Positions 45,278-57,689 of a DNA stretch of 64,000 nt are shown here, one piece after another. How positions within the stretch are numbered: the stretch's first letter is position 1; the number at the start of each line of letters is the position of its first letter. The notes under the pieces were generated by a model, which was not told the DNA's origin, made no database searches, and was given only the letters and a program-made list of their open reading frames with translations. This stretch comes from Selaginella moellendorffii (Eukaryota; Streptophyta; Lycopodiopsida; Selaginellales; Selaginellaceae): contig NW_003314317.1 of NCBI RefSeq assembly GCF_000143415.4, forward strand, positions 1,061,183-1,125,182. Reading direction: 5' to 3'. Position numbers and translations under genes: made by a program.

Positions 45278-45304
45278 TATCCTATGGTGATTTACCATAG
45301 GATA
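45278..45304. repeat. perfect hairpin in the LTR
   Basis: TATCCTATGG, a 7-nt loop and CCATAGGATA form a perfect 10-bp stem. It is repeated unchanged at 51425-51451. It lies about 25 bp from the LTR 3' end (minus orientation), where it could act in RNA 3'-end formation. Confidence 0.85.
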
Positions 45305-45338
45305 ACACCACGAAGCGGAACCTAAACCCTCTTTGTGC

Positions 45339-45385
45339 CACGTGATAGATGCCACGTGTCACATGCCACATGTCCATGCCACGTG
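45339..45385. promoter_or_regulatory. G-box/ABRE cluster in the LTR
   Basis: CACGTG occurs at 45339, 45353 and 45380, each in the context GCCACGTG, with CACATG between, and again at 45260. The spacing of about 14 bp suggests a small tandem repeat. In the right LTR two of these are CATGTG. Such elements bind bZIP and bHLH factors in plants. Confidence 0.6.
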
Positions 45386-46398
45386 TCCATAGAAACCCGA
45401 GGTTCAGGGCCTTGGGCCACTGAACGAAGGAACGGTGCCAAACTCCCAAGCGTGGAGCCAAGGAGTGATGGAACCGGACCATGGAGCAACTCCCGAGCAT
45501 ACAGCCCAAGGAGCGAAGGGACAGGGGCCCAGAGCGACTTGGAATAGTCCTGGAGCAACCAGCATCCCAATGCCAAGACTAGCACGCAAAACAGAGCCAA
45601 ACGGAGTCTGGCGCTATTTCGGCATACCGGTGGCCTAACGCGAGGATATGGGTACTCCACCAACTAACATGGAATGGAACTTGGGCTTAGACCCAAGCCG
45701 GACGCAGAACAAGGACAGGCACGCAAGCGGGAGCTAGACTATGCCTCAGGTTGGTCGGCCATGCCCAACCTACCCACTATCCCTACTATACATTTGGAAC
45801 CCCCCATAGCCCCCCCCGTTGAGGAACACACGCTTTGGGCTTTCACCCCAAGCCTCCCTTAGTATCAGGAGTTAGTCTCTGGGACAAGCTTGAAACTTAC
45901 TAAATACGGAATGTCCCTAGATTGCGAATTTGGACACGGGACGAACACCATTGTGTTCAGGCCGATCTCTACATTCTGTAGATATGCCAAATGAGCAAAT
46001 TTGGACACTTTCCATAAATAGCATTTGGGACCGAAATGAGACTAACACAAAGGGCATGATAGCAAGGGTGTTTGGCAGACATGGTAAGCTATCATCTAGC
46101 GATATTGAGGGACCAATCTCAATACGCGAGGGTTCTTGTCAAGCCAGTGCAAGACAGAGCAAAAGAGAACTAACAAGCCGGGCCAAGTATGCTCAGCTAA
46201 ATAGACACTTAGGAATTCCTTCCTTATGCTCATCCGGCCAAGTACAGATGCAAAGTCCAGTTTACTAACACTTGAACAAGAGGGGCCAATAAAGGGAACC
46301 AGCAGTACCGACCTCCTGCCATCGTGGCAGTAAGGTAAGAGTGTCCGTAAGGACTAGTCGACAGGTAACTTTCGATACCCAAAGTCACATGCGTGACA

Positions 46399-46412
46399 CT
46401 CTCCCCCCCCTA
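46399..46412 (-). other. LARD polypurine tract
   Basis: The minus strand reads TAGGGGGGGGAGAG immediately before TGTCACGC, the inferred LTR start. Confidence 0.75.
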
Positions 46413-49400
46413 GGGAAGATCGACGTCCTCGTCGATGCATACTCGAGTCTAGAATACCGCCAAGGAAACAACTCCAAAAAAAATTTCACGGTATTCACAC
46501 TATGTGAGAAATGCATCAACTTAAATGAGTTAGGAGGCAACCTCTTTGTCTAACGCGGATGCGCTACCAGCTCAGACACCTTCCGGCCGTCACCGACAAG
46601 GAAATGACCAACGGAGTCAGCCACCCTTGCTGCTCTGGGAGTCACCCAGCTTACAAAAGTGTGATATGCCCCTGCCCGCAAGGACATAGAGAGAGAAGCC
46701 AGAGGCCCCAACCCTCCTGAGCAAAAAAACCAAACCCGTCGGTAAGGTTTAGATAGACTACTGTAAACAGGCAGTTAGAGTTGTTTACACGGTCACGCCC
46801 TTTTAACGGAATAAGGAACATCGACAGAGAGGCGGGTTATGTGACCAGTCGACAGTAGCTACCCCATGACTAGAGATTTCAACATGCACACGAAGTGCCG
46901 AAGCTAGTCTGCCTATTACTGGCCCAAACTCAAAGATCATAGATGGACATTATCAAAGTCAGAGACAATGATATCTTAGAGTCTTAATTATCAGTGAATA
47001 ATCTTATATTAGAACACAAGAGTATTCCAAGGAAGTTATCATCCGATAAACTAGTAGTAGAGTATAAGAACCACCAAGATCATCATAATTGGTAAACATA
47101 GGAATCACCATCCAACAAAATTCAATAGCAAGTATATCATCAAGTAAACTCAATGATGAAACTTAACTACTGAAGATAGCAGACAGTAGGCCAACAACTT
47201 ACTAGAGATAACTCAAAGAACACAAAATATCATTGACTGACAAACACAATGCTCACGAATGTATCACCCGAAGGAAATAACATCCAAATCTATCAAAACT
47301 AACTCGAGCAACAATCAACAGAAGAGAATGAATGCGGTAAGACCAACAAACACTCAGTCTTGCCAACTATCACAAAAGCCAATCTGAATAAATCCCAGCT
47401 AACAATACTAAGGAACTTAAGTTGCCTAAGCAAGTGTTAGCAACATCCTATTGATGTCTCAAACCCAATAGACCAATCCAAAGCAAACCACAAAGAACAT
47501 GTGGTATTGCGAAAAGCCACAAGCCATCAAAGAGAACAACTAACCACCATAAAAAAATCATCAATCATTCTATCAATAAAGAGATGCATAATCATAGTTG
47601 AAGAAAGAATCTACCATTTTGAAGAATAGCAAATCATTCTATATCAACAACAATTGAGCAAAACTTTGACAAGGATAATCAACTATCCTAGATGACAGTC
47701 AATCATTACCAATGATTGCCAGATGCAAATACTAACTTCAATAGCGAAGCTAATGAGCTAAAATGCCTTCCCCAACAACTTCTAACCAATGGTCCACAAG
47801 CATAAAAACTCAAGGAACCAAAAGCTCAAAAAAGCCTATAGCCAAGTCTTTGCCTAATAATGATCACGAGTCTTGCATGAACTAACGTTAATGCTAAAAA
47901 GAAATCATGGTACAACCCACAATATCCTCTTCAACACTTCTATAAGCTAAACTTCATAATGCCAAAGCTAATGAAGAGTAGATTTGCATCAATCCAAAAG
48001 CCAAGTATAATGAAACTATGCTCAACAAGTGACCACCAAACGATCCTCCATGAATTCATCTATAACAAGACGTAACTCACTTCATAACAAGTACAAGAAG
48101 AATTATCAATGATCGATATATTTCAACTAAAATTCCATAAGGATTCAAATATTCCAATATCTATCACTAACTCTTCCACTTGTAAAGCTAGTATTATCCA
48201 CGACTAAATCACTTTCAAGGAAAAGCCGAAGCTCAACCCCTACTAAATAATCTCGTCTAGAACACAACTAACTCAAACTTGCCACTTAGTTCATTTGAAC
48301 GTCAACACAGTTGCGAATTAGCAAATGCACCAATGCCAATAACACAAAGCCATAGCCAAATCATCAATATTATCTTTATTGAGACTAATGAAACACAATA
48401 TCAATCCTAAGGAGAGACATCTCATTTCACTCGAATCTCAACATCAACAATGTCAACGACAAAGCATCACTTCAATGCCATCAACACTAGAACAAAGCTA
48501 GAAGAAAGCATGAGTGTATCACCACTCAAAACTCTCTAGCAACCAAGCTAACCAAGGTCGAAGATACTTTAGTTAGTATCCAAGACCAATCCTTCAACAT
48601 TACTCAGGTACAGATAACACTTCCTCAAGGAGTGAATCACCACATCCAAGACTCAATGAAATCCAACACCACGGACTAAATGCAACCAAATGACATCGAC
48701 AGAAGTAGAGTTGACATGCCAACATGGAAAACCCATGTAAGTCTAACAACACGATCCTCCGCAACCCCATTCGGTAAAGCAAGGCCATCACCGCTAAATC
48801 ATCATCGAGTGAAGCAAGTGTTAACAGTCCTTGAAAAAGTCTACAAGCGATCACTAGTCGCAAAGCAACCAACAATCACCTTTCAACTCGCCTTCACAAG
48901 ACCCAAACACTAAACTCACGTCATCAAGTCATACACTTGTCTAACATGAACGTGATACCCCAAATATAAGATAAAAGTTCATAGACAAGCACAAACCAAA
49001 TGACCACTCAAATCCAACTCAACCACAATAAGCTCACCAAAGCATTTAGCATATAGCTCTGAGCATGCCTTGAAGAGGCTAGCTCTACATGATCAACACT
49101 CAGCTGAAACTAAAGTGAAGACCATGAGATGGACTCATATCGGTACACAACCTTCTTATAGACAAAGCTATAGTACGGGTACCAACATCTCAAACTCAAA
49201 CAACTAAGTTGAACATCACCATCCTTAGCCAAGGCGTAGGGCCACTAAGACCAAGTCAAGATCAGTGAGAGTTCACTACTCTCATAGAGTTAGGTAGCGA
49301 AATGCAAAGTGCAACTTGCCACCAAGCATAACGCTACAAAAGAAAGGCACAAGTGTCACTTTTCTAGAAAAGTGCAACGGCCACTTTTCTACACTAACTC

Positions 49401-51386
49401 CAGACTCTATTCAACTCAATTGCCTTAGCCCCAAAAGTTAGCATCCCTTTCGGGCCGCATCATACAAACTACTTACTAAGATCTAAGCCAACCGAAGTCA
49501 ACTCCAACCCCTTCACTAGTTTGTATTGGCTTTCGAAAACGGAATGGTTTTCAGACAAAGTGATAACAGATCAGCCATTGGAAAAGTCTAAGAAAATTTG
49601 TAGAAAATTTCTATCCTAGAGAAAGAATGACTCTTAGTCCAAGAATGCAAACTTTCAAGACTCAACCAACTTCCTCCTACTTAACAACTTTCACATAGGC
49701 TCACCTCAACACAAATTCTCATGACCCATAGTATGCTTAAGCCTCGAACATCTTTCTGCCCATATATTCGATATCCAACACTGACATCCGCAAAATGCAA
49801 AATGAACATCTAAAGCTTGATCACGAAAACCACATCTTCAGATATCCATATTGCACTAACACTTTTCCTCAATCATTCTCAAGATCCAATATGAAGCCAA
49901 AACACTAACAAGAAAAATGACATGGAAAATCAAGTTCTAAGGAAAATTCCCCATCACTCGAATCAATAGTGTCACTTCCACTAACACAAATGTTAGCGAT
50001 GTTAATGCCTCAACTACACACCTTCTCCATCTAACAATCTACTCCAAGTGCTGACAAGTCATAGCAAATGAATGCTACAACCCCTTTTCCAATACCTTAT
50101 GGGCAAATCCTCAAGGAGTCAAGGAACCAACTTAAGCTTAGCATAATGGACCACCATCGAGAATCCAGTCAAAGCTACTACAATGCTACTTCGTGCAAGT
50201 AGACTAGCTTCACCATCAACCACTTTGGGGTTGATCATCATTTAACCAAGCAACTTCGTAAACACATTGCTCATTATCACATGGATATGATACAAAATCA
50301 CAATGATTTGATCATCAATTGAGCAACACCACGAGCAACACCCATGTCATTACTTCAAAGGTTTATGTGAGCATCAAGTGCCAACTCAATTCGACAAAAT
50401 GCAACATAAATGCCACACTCCACCAATAGAGATTTACAACACTGAACACCACCAACTTTTGTTCACAACACGGACAAGCTCATGCCACTCGTTTTTCGAC
50501 CAAACTCAAAACTTAACCCAACACCAAGCCACTCAAGGAGCAATAGCAAGGTTCCCCGGAAAAGAATTGAGCATTGTAACCCAAGTCTTCCAATAGCGAG
50601 TTTAGACAAAATGGTTTAACGCTTCACCGCTATCCATCCCACAACTCACCATTGTAAAACCATCATCTCCAAGATGCATCAAGGTAAGGACTCTTGATTG
50701 CATAATATGAACACGAGCAATGAGTCACACTTCGTTGCAAATCATCTCTCCAAGAAGAGAAAATGATTTACGTGTTTGATCCTTCGTCCCTGATGACTCT
50801 CTTTTTCGGTCTCATCTTTGACTAAACCTCAAGCTTGCTTTCGCACTGCCTTCAGTCAAACCTAAGAAAAGTTTATGAGAGAGCATGACAATGATTACTT
50901 GAACCAATAGACTAATCCCTACAGTCTTAGTTGATCCACTTGTAATCATGCCTAGGAAGGATCCACTAGTGCCATGCTAAACAACTATGGACTAGCCTAT
51001 TTGCTACTCATAGCAAACCCAGGGAAAGTTTGCTTTTACCCATGGTACATAGAACAACTCACGGAACCATTGGAACAACCCATGGAACGACCGATAGGCT
51101 AACATTAATCCTGCCAACTCAAAGTGTAACCTCGAGTTGCTAATGTGCCTCACACACGAGCCCAAGCGTAAACTAGTGCTAATGAAGCATCTCAAATCCA
51201 TCCTATGAACCCAAGAGCAAGCTCACATCATAAGGTACAACAAGGTAACCAAATCCATACCCAAGGAACAATTGTGAACCCTTTGCACCAAACGTGTACC
51301 CACTCGGATCATCGTTTTCATCTCTGCGTATGCAACGAGACTAGTTGCCCAATCTCATTGAATAGTACTCGCTGAGACTCATCATC
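46413..51386. other. LARD internal region, non-coding
   Basis: About 5 kb, strongly biased to A and C on the plus strand (words such as CAAC, AACC and CATC throughout). No frame longer than about 90 codons and no gag, protease, RT, RNase H or integrase motif was found on either strand. Movement would depend on enzymes from another element. Confidence 0.65.
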
Positions 51387-51397
51387 CTCTGATACCA
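51387..51397 (-). other. LARD primer-binding site
   Basis: TGGTATCAGAG matches eleven bases of the tRNA-Met type PBS used by many plant LTR elements and lies two bases from the LTR end. Confidence 0.8.
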
Positions 51398-51399
51398 AA

Positions 51400-52141
51400 T
51401 GTAGCGCACGTGGTTTTGACCCTTTATCCTATGGTGATTTACCATAGGATAACACCATGAAGCGGAACCTAAACCCTCTTTGTGCCACGTGATAAATGCC
51501 ATGTGTCACATGCCATGTGTCCATGCCACGTGTCCATAGAAACCCGAGGTTCAGGGCCTTGGGCCACTGAACGAAGGAACGGTGCCAAACTCCCAAGCGT
51601 GGAGCCAAGGAGTGATGGAACCGGACCACGGAGCAACTCCCGAGCATACAGCCCAAGGAGCGAAGGGACAGGGGCCCAGAGCGATTTGGAACAGTCCTGG
51701 AGCAACCAGCATCCCAATGCCAGGACTAGCACGCAAAACAGAGCCAAACGGAGTTTGGCGCTATTTCGGCATACCGGTGGCCTAACGCGAGGATATGGGT
51801 ACTCCACCAACTAACATGGAATGGAACTTGGGCTTAGACCCAAGCCGGACGCAGAACAAGGACAAGCACGCAAGCGGGAGCTAAACTATGCCTCAGGTTG
51901 GTCGGCCATGCCCGACCTACCCACTATCCCTACTATACATTTGGAACCCCCCATAGCCCCCCCCCCCCTTGAGGAACACATGCTTTGGGCTTTCACCCCA
52001 AGCTTCCCTTAGTATCAGGAGTTAGTCTCTGGGACAAGCTTGAAACTTACTAAATACGGAATGTCCCTAGATTGCGAATTTGGACACGGGACGAACACCA
52101 TTGTGTTCAGGCCGATCTCTACATTCCATAGATATGCCAAA
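51400..52141 (-). repeat. LARD 5' LTR (truncated)
   Basis: Matches 45253-45992 nearly base for base, then identity stops abruptly at about 52142. The palindrome-bearing region begins beyond this point. Confidence 0.88.
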
Positions 52142-52685
52142 TAAGCTCTATTTCGTTAAAGTGGGATTTATTCAGTAAAATGGGACTAGGTACAAATTTT
52201 CAAGTATTTGAAAATGACGTGAAATTATATGTTTTTTGTCCAGGGGCTAGACATATCTGGGGCATGGTGACTAGCGCGGTGACTTTATGTCCAGACTGTG
52301 TCCATCTGGTTGTATAATAAATCTCATTGTCAAGGTGAACAAGCCGAATCTGAAGCTAAAGAAGAGCGATGGCATGCGCGCACACACTATTTGTTTGTTC
52401 ATTGAGCGTGTGGTGAGCTTTCCAAGATGAACGTCATTCCTATTAGCCAGACATATAACTTAATGGTGAGAACATTTAGATATTATTCAATGTTATCTTT
52501 TTCTAACGAATCTAATTGTGAAGGTGTAGCAAGAGGCATTGCTAGTCTGGAGAAGTCATTTAACTCATTTGACCCTTAGTGTATTTTCATGAAACTAAAT
52601 AACATTCATATTATTAAGGAATTTCTCTAGTACCTTTTTTTTACGACATAGAGGCTTGCATTTCTTTCAAAGGTGATTTAGTAAA
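52142..52685. other. left part of the palindrome-bearing segment
   Basis: No frame or palindrome is seen in the first 540 bp after the LTR truncation. It may hold the left end of the next element, but I could not find a terminal inverted repeat. Confidence 0.35.
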
Positions 52686-52802
52686 AGGCCTGAGGGCACA
52701 TGCCATTCTATTTCTCAGACCGGTATTAAGATATACTAGTGCAAAGGGAAAAAGGTATTTGGTGATCAAGTAAATGGCATGAGGGCACACGCCATTATAA
52801 GC

Positions 52803-53162
52803 CTAAGCGCTAGTAGACACCTCCTTTTTGGTACTCTCAGCGGTACTATCATCCTTCTCCGGGTCAGTTGTTTTGCTTTGGATTGTTGTCTCTGACGTTA
52901 CTGGGGCGTTCTCGATAGTTGTTAATGTTGCCGTTTGTTCAGAAAAATGATCACCTGGAGTATAGTACGGGGAGTTTGGAAGACTTATATATTCTACATC
53001 TTCACCTATCTCCTTCTCCGTCTCCTTTTCTGCCTCACTTACAGATTTTGTGCTTGCTATGAGAACGCTCTTCACCCTAAAATATGGAGTTTGTTGTGTT
53101 ATAAAAGGAAACCAACACACATGCTGCAAGGGAATGATGGTACATAAAGCACGTAAGCCCAC
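52803..53162 (-). CDS. possible C-terminal exon of the transposase-like gene
   Basis: A 119-codon frame, of which the part from about 53083 (after the acceptor ATATTTTAG) reads VKSVLIASTKSVSEAEKETE and continues acidic and Ser/Thr-rich to a stop at 52803. The transposase-like frame upstream ends at a good donor (CAAG/GTGAGA at 53785), so a downstream exon on this strand is expected. The phases do not match directly, so at least one small exon between would be needed. Assignment is tentative. Confidence 0.3.
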   Translation of the reverse strand: MGLRALCTIIPLQHVCWFPFITQQTPYFRVKSVLIASTKSVSEAEKETEKEIGEDVEYISLPNSPYYTPGDHFSEQTATLTTIENAPVTSETTIQSKTTDPEKDDSTAESTKKEVSTSA

Positions 53163-53773
53163 AATATGGGTTTATGTGCCATTAATATGGGCCACATGCC
53201 ATATTATTAGATTTATGCACGTGTGATTGGTAAATGCATATGTCACATCATCTTTGTTTTACCTCACACACTATATCAGGCCTAATGAACCATATCACAT
53301 GTGCGCACATGCTATATATATGGAGAAGTATTATGCAAGGATAGAAAAATTCAATGCATGATTGTGGAGAGCAATGGCATGAAGCCACATGCTAAATAAC
53401 ATTTTAGAGAAAGAATTAAAATAAAAGTATGCAAACAGTACTGAGTGGACCAAGACTTAGAAGTGCATAATTGAATGAGGTATTTCTAATAAATATTTCA
53501 CTCACCTCATATAGGAATGGCTACCACTCTCAAATGGCGTATCACCTCATGCCATCACCTCGCAATTTGTTATAACAATCCGATGAATTCATATTCGGCT
53601 TGTTCACCTTAAACTTTAAGTAAGATTTGCTAGAACAACTAAGAATTTATACTTGTTATTTGTATCATCTCACCTAGGAATGGCGTAAGGCCACATGCCA
53701 TCACGCCTCCTCTGATTTAGATTCGGATTGTTCACCTTGAAATAAAATACATTAGAAACTTAGTAAAGGAATA

Positions 53774-56700
53774 TTAATGAATCTCACCTTGAACCCGGGT
53801 TATAAATGCTCTTGCTGCATCTCTTGCATGGTCTGGCAAGGTGATGGTGGCACTCTGCTTCCGCATCCAACCATGCACAACATTATCCACCGATATGCTC
53901 ATGCTGGGATCCCTTGGATTCAGCACCCATCTCTTTTCTAGGCAATCCTTCGTATATCCGGAACTTGGCTTGAACCACTCCACAGTTACATTGAAGGAGT
54001 TAGTTTCCGCATCCTCCTCTGCATCAGTGATGCAGTGCCCCACCCATATCATTTGTTTTTTATTACTGGGTCTGACAAGCACGACCATTCCTTTGCAGAC
54101 CTGTACTGGATTGAATGCTGAATCCGGCTTCTTGTTCCTCGGCCCACAATAGTGATCCTCAACATCGTTATCTGTCACTGCATTTCCAGAGGACATTGTT
54201 CCGCTACTATCTGGTGCTCTGGGTTCTGGCCAAAAGGACTCTTCCAATTCTTCATATACAACCGGCCCATTTTGGATAGCAGATATAATCTTCTCCCAGT
54301 ATTCGAGCAAAGGCTTGCACCTTTGAAAATAGGATTCTCCACCAAACACCAACCCCCTCTTCCAGAAGGCAATATGCTGTCTAATCCCGGCCACTATACT
54401 TTCCTGGTCTTTGAGTCCATCCGGGTGCATCGGCCGTGGGGAACCCTGAGGAATCATAGGTTCCCCAGTTATGGGATCTCTCTTGAAGAGTTCAATGCCG
54501 TCCACTGGCAGCCACACTGTGTCCCATTCTCTCATCTTGTACCTCATTACTGGAGCACCGTCACACATGCTGAAATGAAACTGAAGAGGCTTGGAGTGGC
54601 CAATCAGCGTTTCGGATCCGTCCCTGATGTAGCCTCTTACAAACCCCTTAAAGTCTGGAACCTCTGTCAGAAGTGCAGCTTCAACAGTGCCTTTGATGCA
54701 ATTTTGGAATTCATCGTAGAGTTGTGGGAGGGTGAGGACATTGGATCGCCGGAGGGACTCTGCCAGGTGACTGAACATGGCATCGACGTCTTCATGAGTG
54801 TGCCCAACCATGAGAAAGCCAAGTGTAACCGTTTCAAATATGCCTTTGGCAACAAGCATCGCCAAGTACGCGAAGACGTACATGTTTTTGTTCTCACTGC
54901 CAGCATTGTCTGTTTGGAGCAGAAGATGGGGTGGAAGGCCACATCGGCCGCAAGAACTTCCTTGAGATTCTGCTTCGTTTGGATGAGGCTGTGCATTCAC
55001 CGGGCGACCAGCCTCGTCGGAATGGCATGAGGCCTCACGTGATAACCCTACAATCTGACGGCCAACATATTCACTGGGATGGCATGGGGCCCCACGCGAT
55101 ACTGCAAGCCTTTGCTCCTCCTCCAGCTGAACCCTGTATGGGGTTCGATTGACAAGGGCCTTATGCAAGGGTTGGCCGTTCAGCTCAGTCTGCGCACTTT
55201 GCAGAAACCTTAAGTGTTTTGCTAGGGACGCAATCATCATGTTTGCACCCCCGCCACCCCATAGAGGTACAAAGAAGTTCCCATAGTTCTGGGCACCATG
55301 CCCATGAGCGATTATGCCAAACAGAGACACAGGCAGCTGCATGGATGAAGAGATTGCCTTGGGGGCAGGATTGAGTCAAGGTAAGCACGTCTTTTTCTGG
55401 TCCATTTTGTCGTGGATGATGCAGAGGTAAGAGTCAGGTCTCTCCATGGAGAGAATCCTATTATGATAATATGCAGTCCTGCAGCTTCTCTGCTCGATGT
55501 TGTGGTCGAGCCGCCTTCTAACCAACGTCTCTCGCTCTTGAGCGCTGCAAGAATTCTTCGACAAAGCCATTTTGATAGCAGTGCACTCGTCACACTTTGA
55601 AAAGCTGGAGTACTTTCCTATACTCACATCCCTGAACCTGTTGCTCCACAATCTACTAAATCTAGATTGGCTTAGCTTCCTGTAGCCATTACTCTGGAGT
55701 TCCCGATTCACATCTTCCAATATGGCCCCCTTGGTATACATGGAAGGGAGAACTCGTTGGGTGTCTCGTGTTCCATCTTCCAAGAGGCGGGTTTTATGTG
55801 GTTGTTGCTCGCTACATGTCTCGACAAACTTCTTGAAGATTGCCTTTCCATATACAACATGACCCCTGGTTTTGTGCGTACCGTCGTTCCCATGGACTGC
55901 CTGTTGAACCCTTTGTTCCTCGAACTCAGTTTTGATTCTGTAGAATGTGGTTCGAGGGACTCCATAAATGATTCTCCATGCCTTCATGCAGACCAAACCC
56001 CTCTGGAAGACCATGCCCCCCACCTGATGTTCTGAAGCATCAACAGATGACCGTAATGCCTCATACACAAAATTGCGAGCTGCCTTCCAGGACAATGTCT
56101 TGTATCTTGCTCTCTCCTCTTCAATAGCATCCCAATCAGCATGTTGACAGCACCTCCTCTTGCAACAAGCAACTGTCGAGACCATTCGAACCTCCATCGC
56201 CATTTTCTGCCTTTTCGGTTCGTTGCTCAGATCCCTTTGGCTGCGCTTTAGGAAGGTGTACTTTCTTTTCCCATGAAGAGATGTTCTGTCATCAGTTGTA
56301 GTGGTGTTTGATTGTGAATCCTTCACATTCTCAAACACTAAGTGCCTCAATTTCCACCGCACAATGCTTCCAATAGTCAGACTGTTTTCTTCTGTGTCAA
56401 CAACCTCTAAAATCGCAACTCCAATATCATCCCAGCCCAATTCTTGATTAGCAACCGCATCTCTTGGATCAACAACTGTGGCTACCACCTCCCCCTCGGG
56501 GTTGTTTAGAAACACCTTCGCCTGAATCCATGTAGCACGGTTCTTAAGATCCACGGAGGGAACATGCGTCGCACTTGCGCTGTCCCCAACATCTGCTTTC
56601 TTCTGAAGATTTTTCAAGGCAACAACAACATTTACCCCGACGACCATCTCTCCTCGTTCAATAGCGACCACATTCCCATCGAAGACAGTCTCTACTGATA

Positions 56701-56830
56701 CAGCAGCATTGCCTTCCCCAAGCCTTTGATAGTGTATAACAAAGTTCCGATCCATAGACACAAGGGTCCCTTTTGCAACTCTCTTCCCACCATTCAAAAT
56801 GTAAACCTTTTCCCCAACCCTGAAGGCCAT
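53774..56830 (-). pseudogene. DUF7869-type, DDE-like transposase candidate, one in-frame TGA
   Basis: A single frame of 1,018 codons runs from Met at 56830 to 53774, interrupted only by a TGA at 55376-55378 right after KMDQKKTCLP. Residues 1-200 form a Tudor/SH3-like basic start (FRVGEKVYILNGGKRVAKGT). A Cys/His patch CCKRRCCQH follows, then FSKCDECTAIK, IIHDKMDQ (471-478), LLQTDNAGSENKN (from about 638) and GHTHEDVDAMFSHLAE (from about 676). The last three are shared by plant proteins with the DUF7869 domain, and the spaced Asp, Asp and His/Glu residues suggest a DDE/RNase H-fold nuclease (inference). The end is probably spliced (donor at 53785). Two palindromes at 55021 and 55079 lie in the frame and could be removed as introns of 55 and 50 nt (55102-55048, 55038-54989), keeping the frame. 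Confidence 0.6.
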
Positions 56831-57194
56831 TCTGAAAGTGCAAAAAAGAAGTTAAGACTATACAAAAAATGATTGGAGAATGGCCTAAATCATAACATAT
56901 CAAACAACCTCAATAGCATGAGGCCACATGCCATTATTCAAACATGCTATTGACACCCACGTGAAATTTCGCATTCACAAAATTGGCATGAGGCTTCATG
57001 CCATCTTGATATACACACAGCTGCAGGCAAGTAAAAACATACATGACAATACGCTAGCCATGAAATTGCAAGGGCCCAAGATGGCATGTGGCCTCATGCC
57101 ATTTTTAAATGTGGTCCTAAGCCATTCCATGGTGAACATACCAGGAAGCACAAGTGCCGAATATCAAGAGGAAGCGGTAGCCACACCAAAGACA

Positions 57195-57345
57195 GTGCCG
57201 CTCGCAACACCGCAACTACTCGTAGCGCCGCTCGCAACAGCGCAACTGCTCATAGCGCCGCTCGCACAAACTGCCACTCGCATAAACTGCCGCTCACAAT
57301 GGCGCTCGCAATGCCGCAACCGCTCGTAGACGCATAAACCACAGC
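57195..57345. repeat. imperfect tandem repeats (CGCTCGCAAC type)
   Basis: About six imperfect units of the form GCCGCTCGCAACAGCGCAACTG, some shortened to GCCGCTCACAATGGC. No protein is suggested on either strand. Confidence 0.7.
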
Positions 57346-57689
57346 TCACAACGCCGCTTACACAAGCAGCGCTCATTGCGCTCAGCGGAACCAAGAACAC
57401 GGCGCACAAAAATGATAGACCTAGGAATGAGTTTGAGAATTCAAAAATAACACACGCTTGAACGTCACATCAAATCCTTTGACAAACCAGATCTTATGAC
57501 TCCTCTGATAAATTTCAAACTGAGTAGCTTCTAGACTTTGCTGTCGGAGGTTGAACTTTGTCACATCATGTCCTTGCCTCGATCCAGCTGTGCCATGTCA
57601 GTGATTCGAACTTTGCCATGCCATGTCAGCGATCCACGCCAAGATTATTCGCCGTGTAAAGGAATAATTATGCTGTGTGTGTACGTCCA

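Larger units (their letters stand above)
45253..46398 (-). repeat. LARD 3' LTR (complete)
   Basis: 1,146 bp with TGT at its 5' end (46398) and ACA at its 3' end (45253), directly preceded by the polypurine tract. Only the 45253-45992 part has a counterpart in the truncated right LTR. Confidence 0.75.
45253..52141 (-). mobile_element. non-coding LTR retrotransposon (LARD-like), right end truncated
   Basis: Direct repeats of about 740 bp (45253-45989 and 51400-52139) are nearly identical. On the minus strand each ends GCGCTACA. A tRNA-Met type PBS (TGGTATCAGAG) lies two bases inside the right copy, and a strong polypurine tract at 46399-46412 lies inside the left copy, so the element reads right to left. 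The full LTR is therefore 46398-45253 (1,146 bp, TGTCACGC to GCGCTACA). The right LTR lacks its first 400 bp, cut at about 52142. The 5 kb between LTRs has no frame with retroviral motifs, as in large retrotransposon derivatives (LARDs). Confidence 0.82.

Noticed and set aside
45322-45663. 113-codon minus-strand frame conserved in both LTRs (also 51469-51810)
   Set aside because: Conservation follows from LTR identity; the frame has no recognisable domain.
45253-52141. Simple tandem gene duplication as an explanation of the 740-bp direct repeat
   Set aside because: PBS, polypurine tract and TGT/ACA ends show that the repeats are LTRs.
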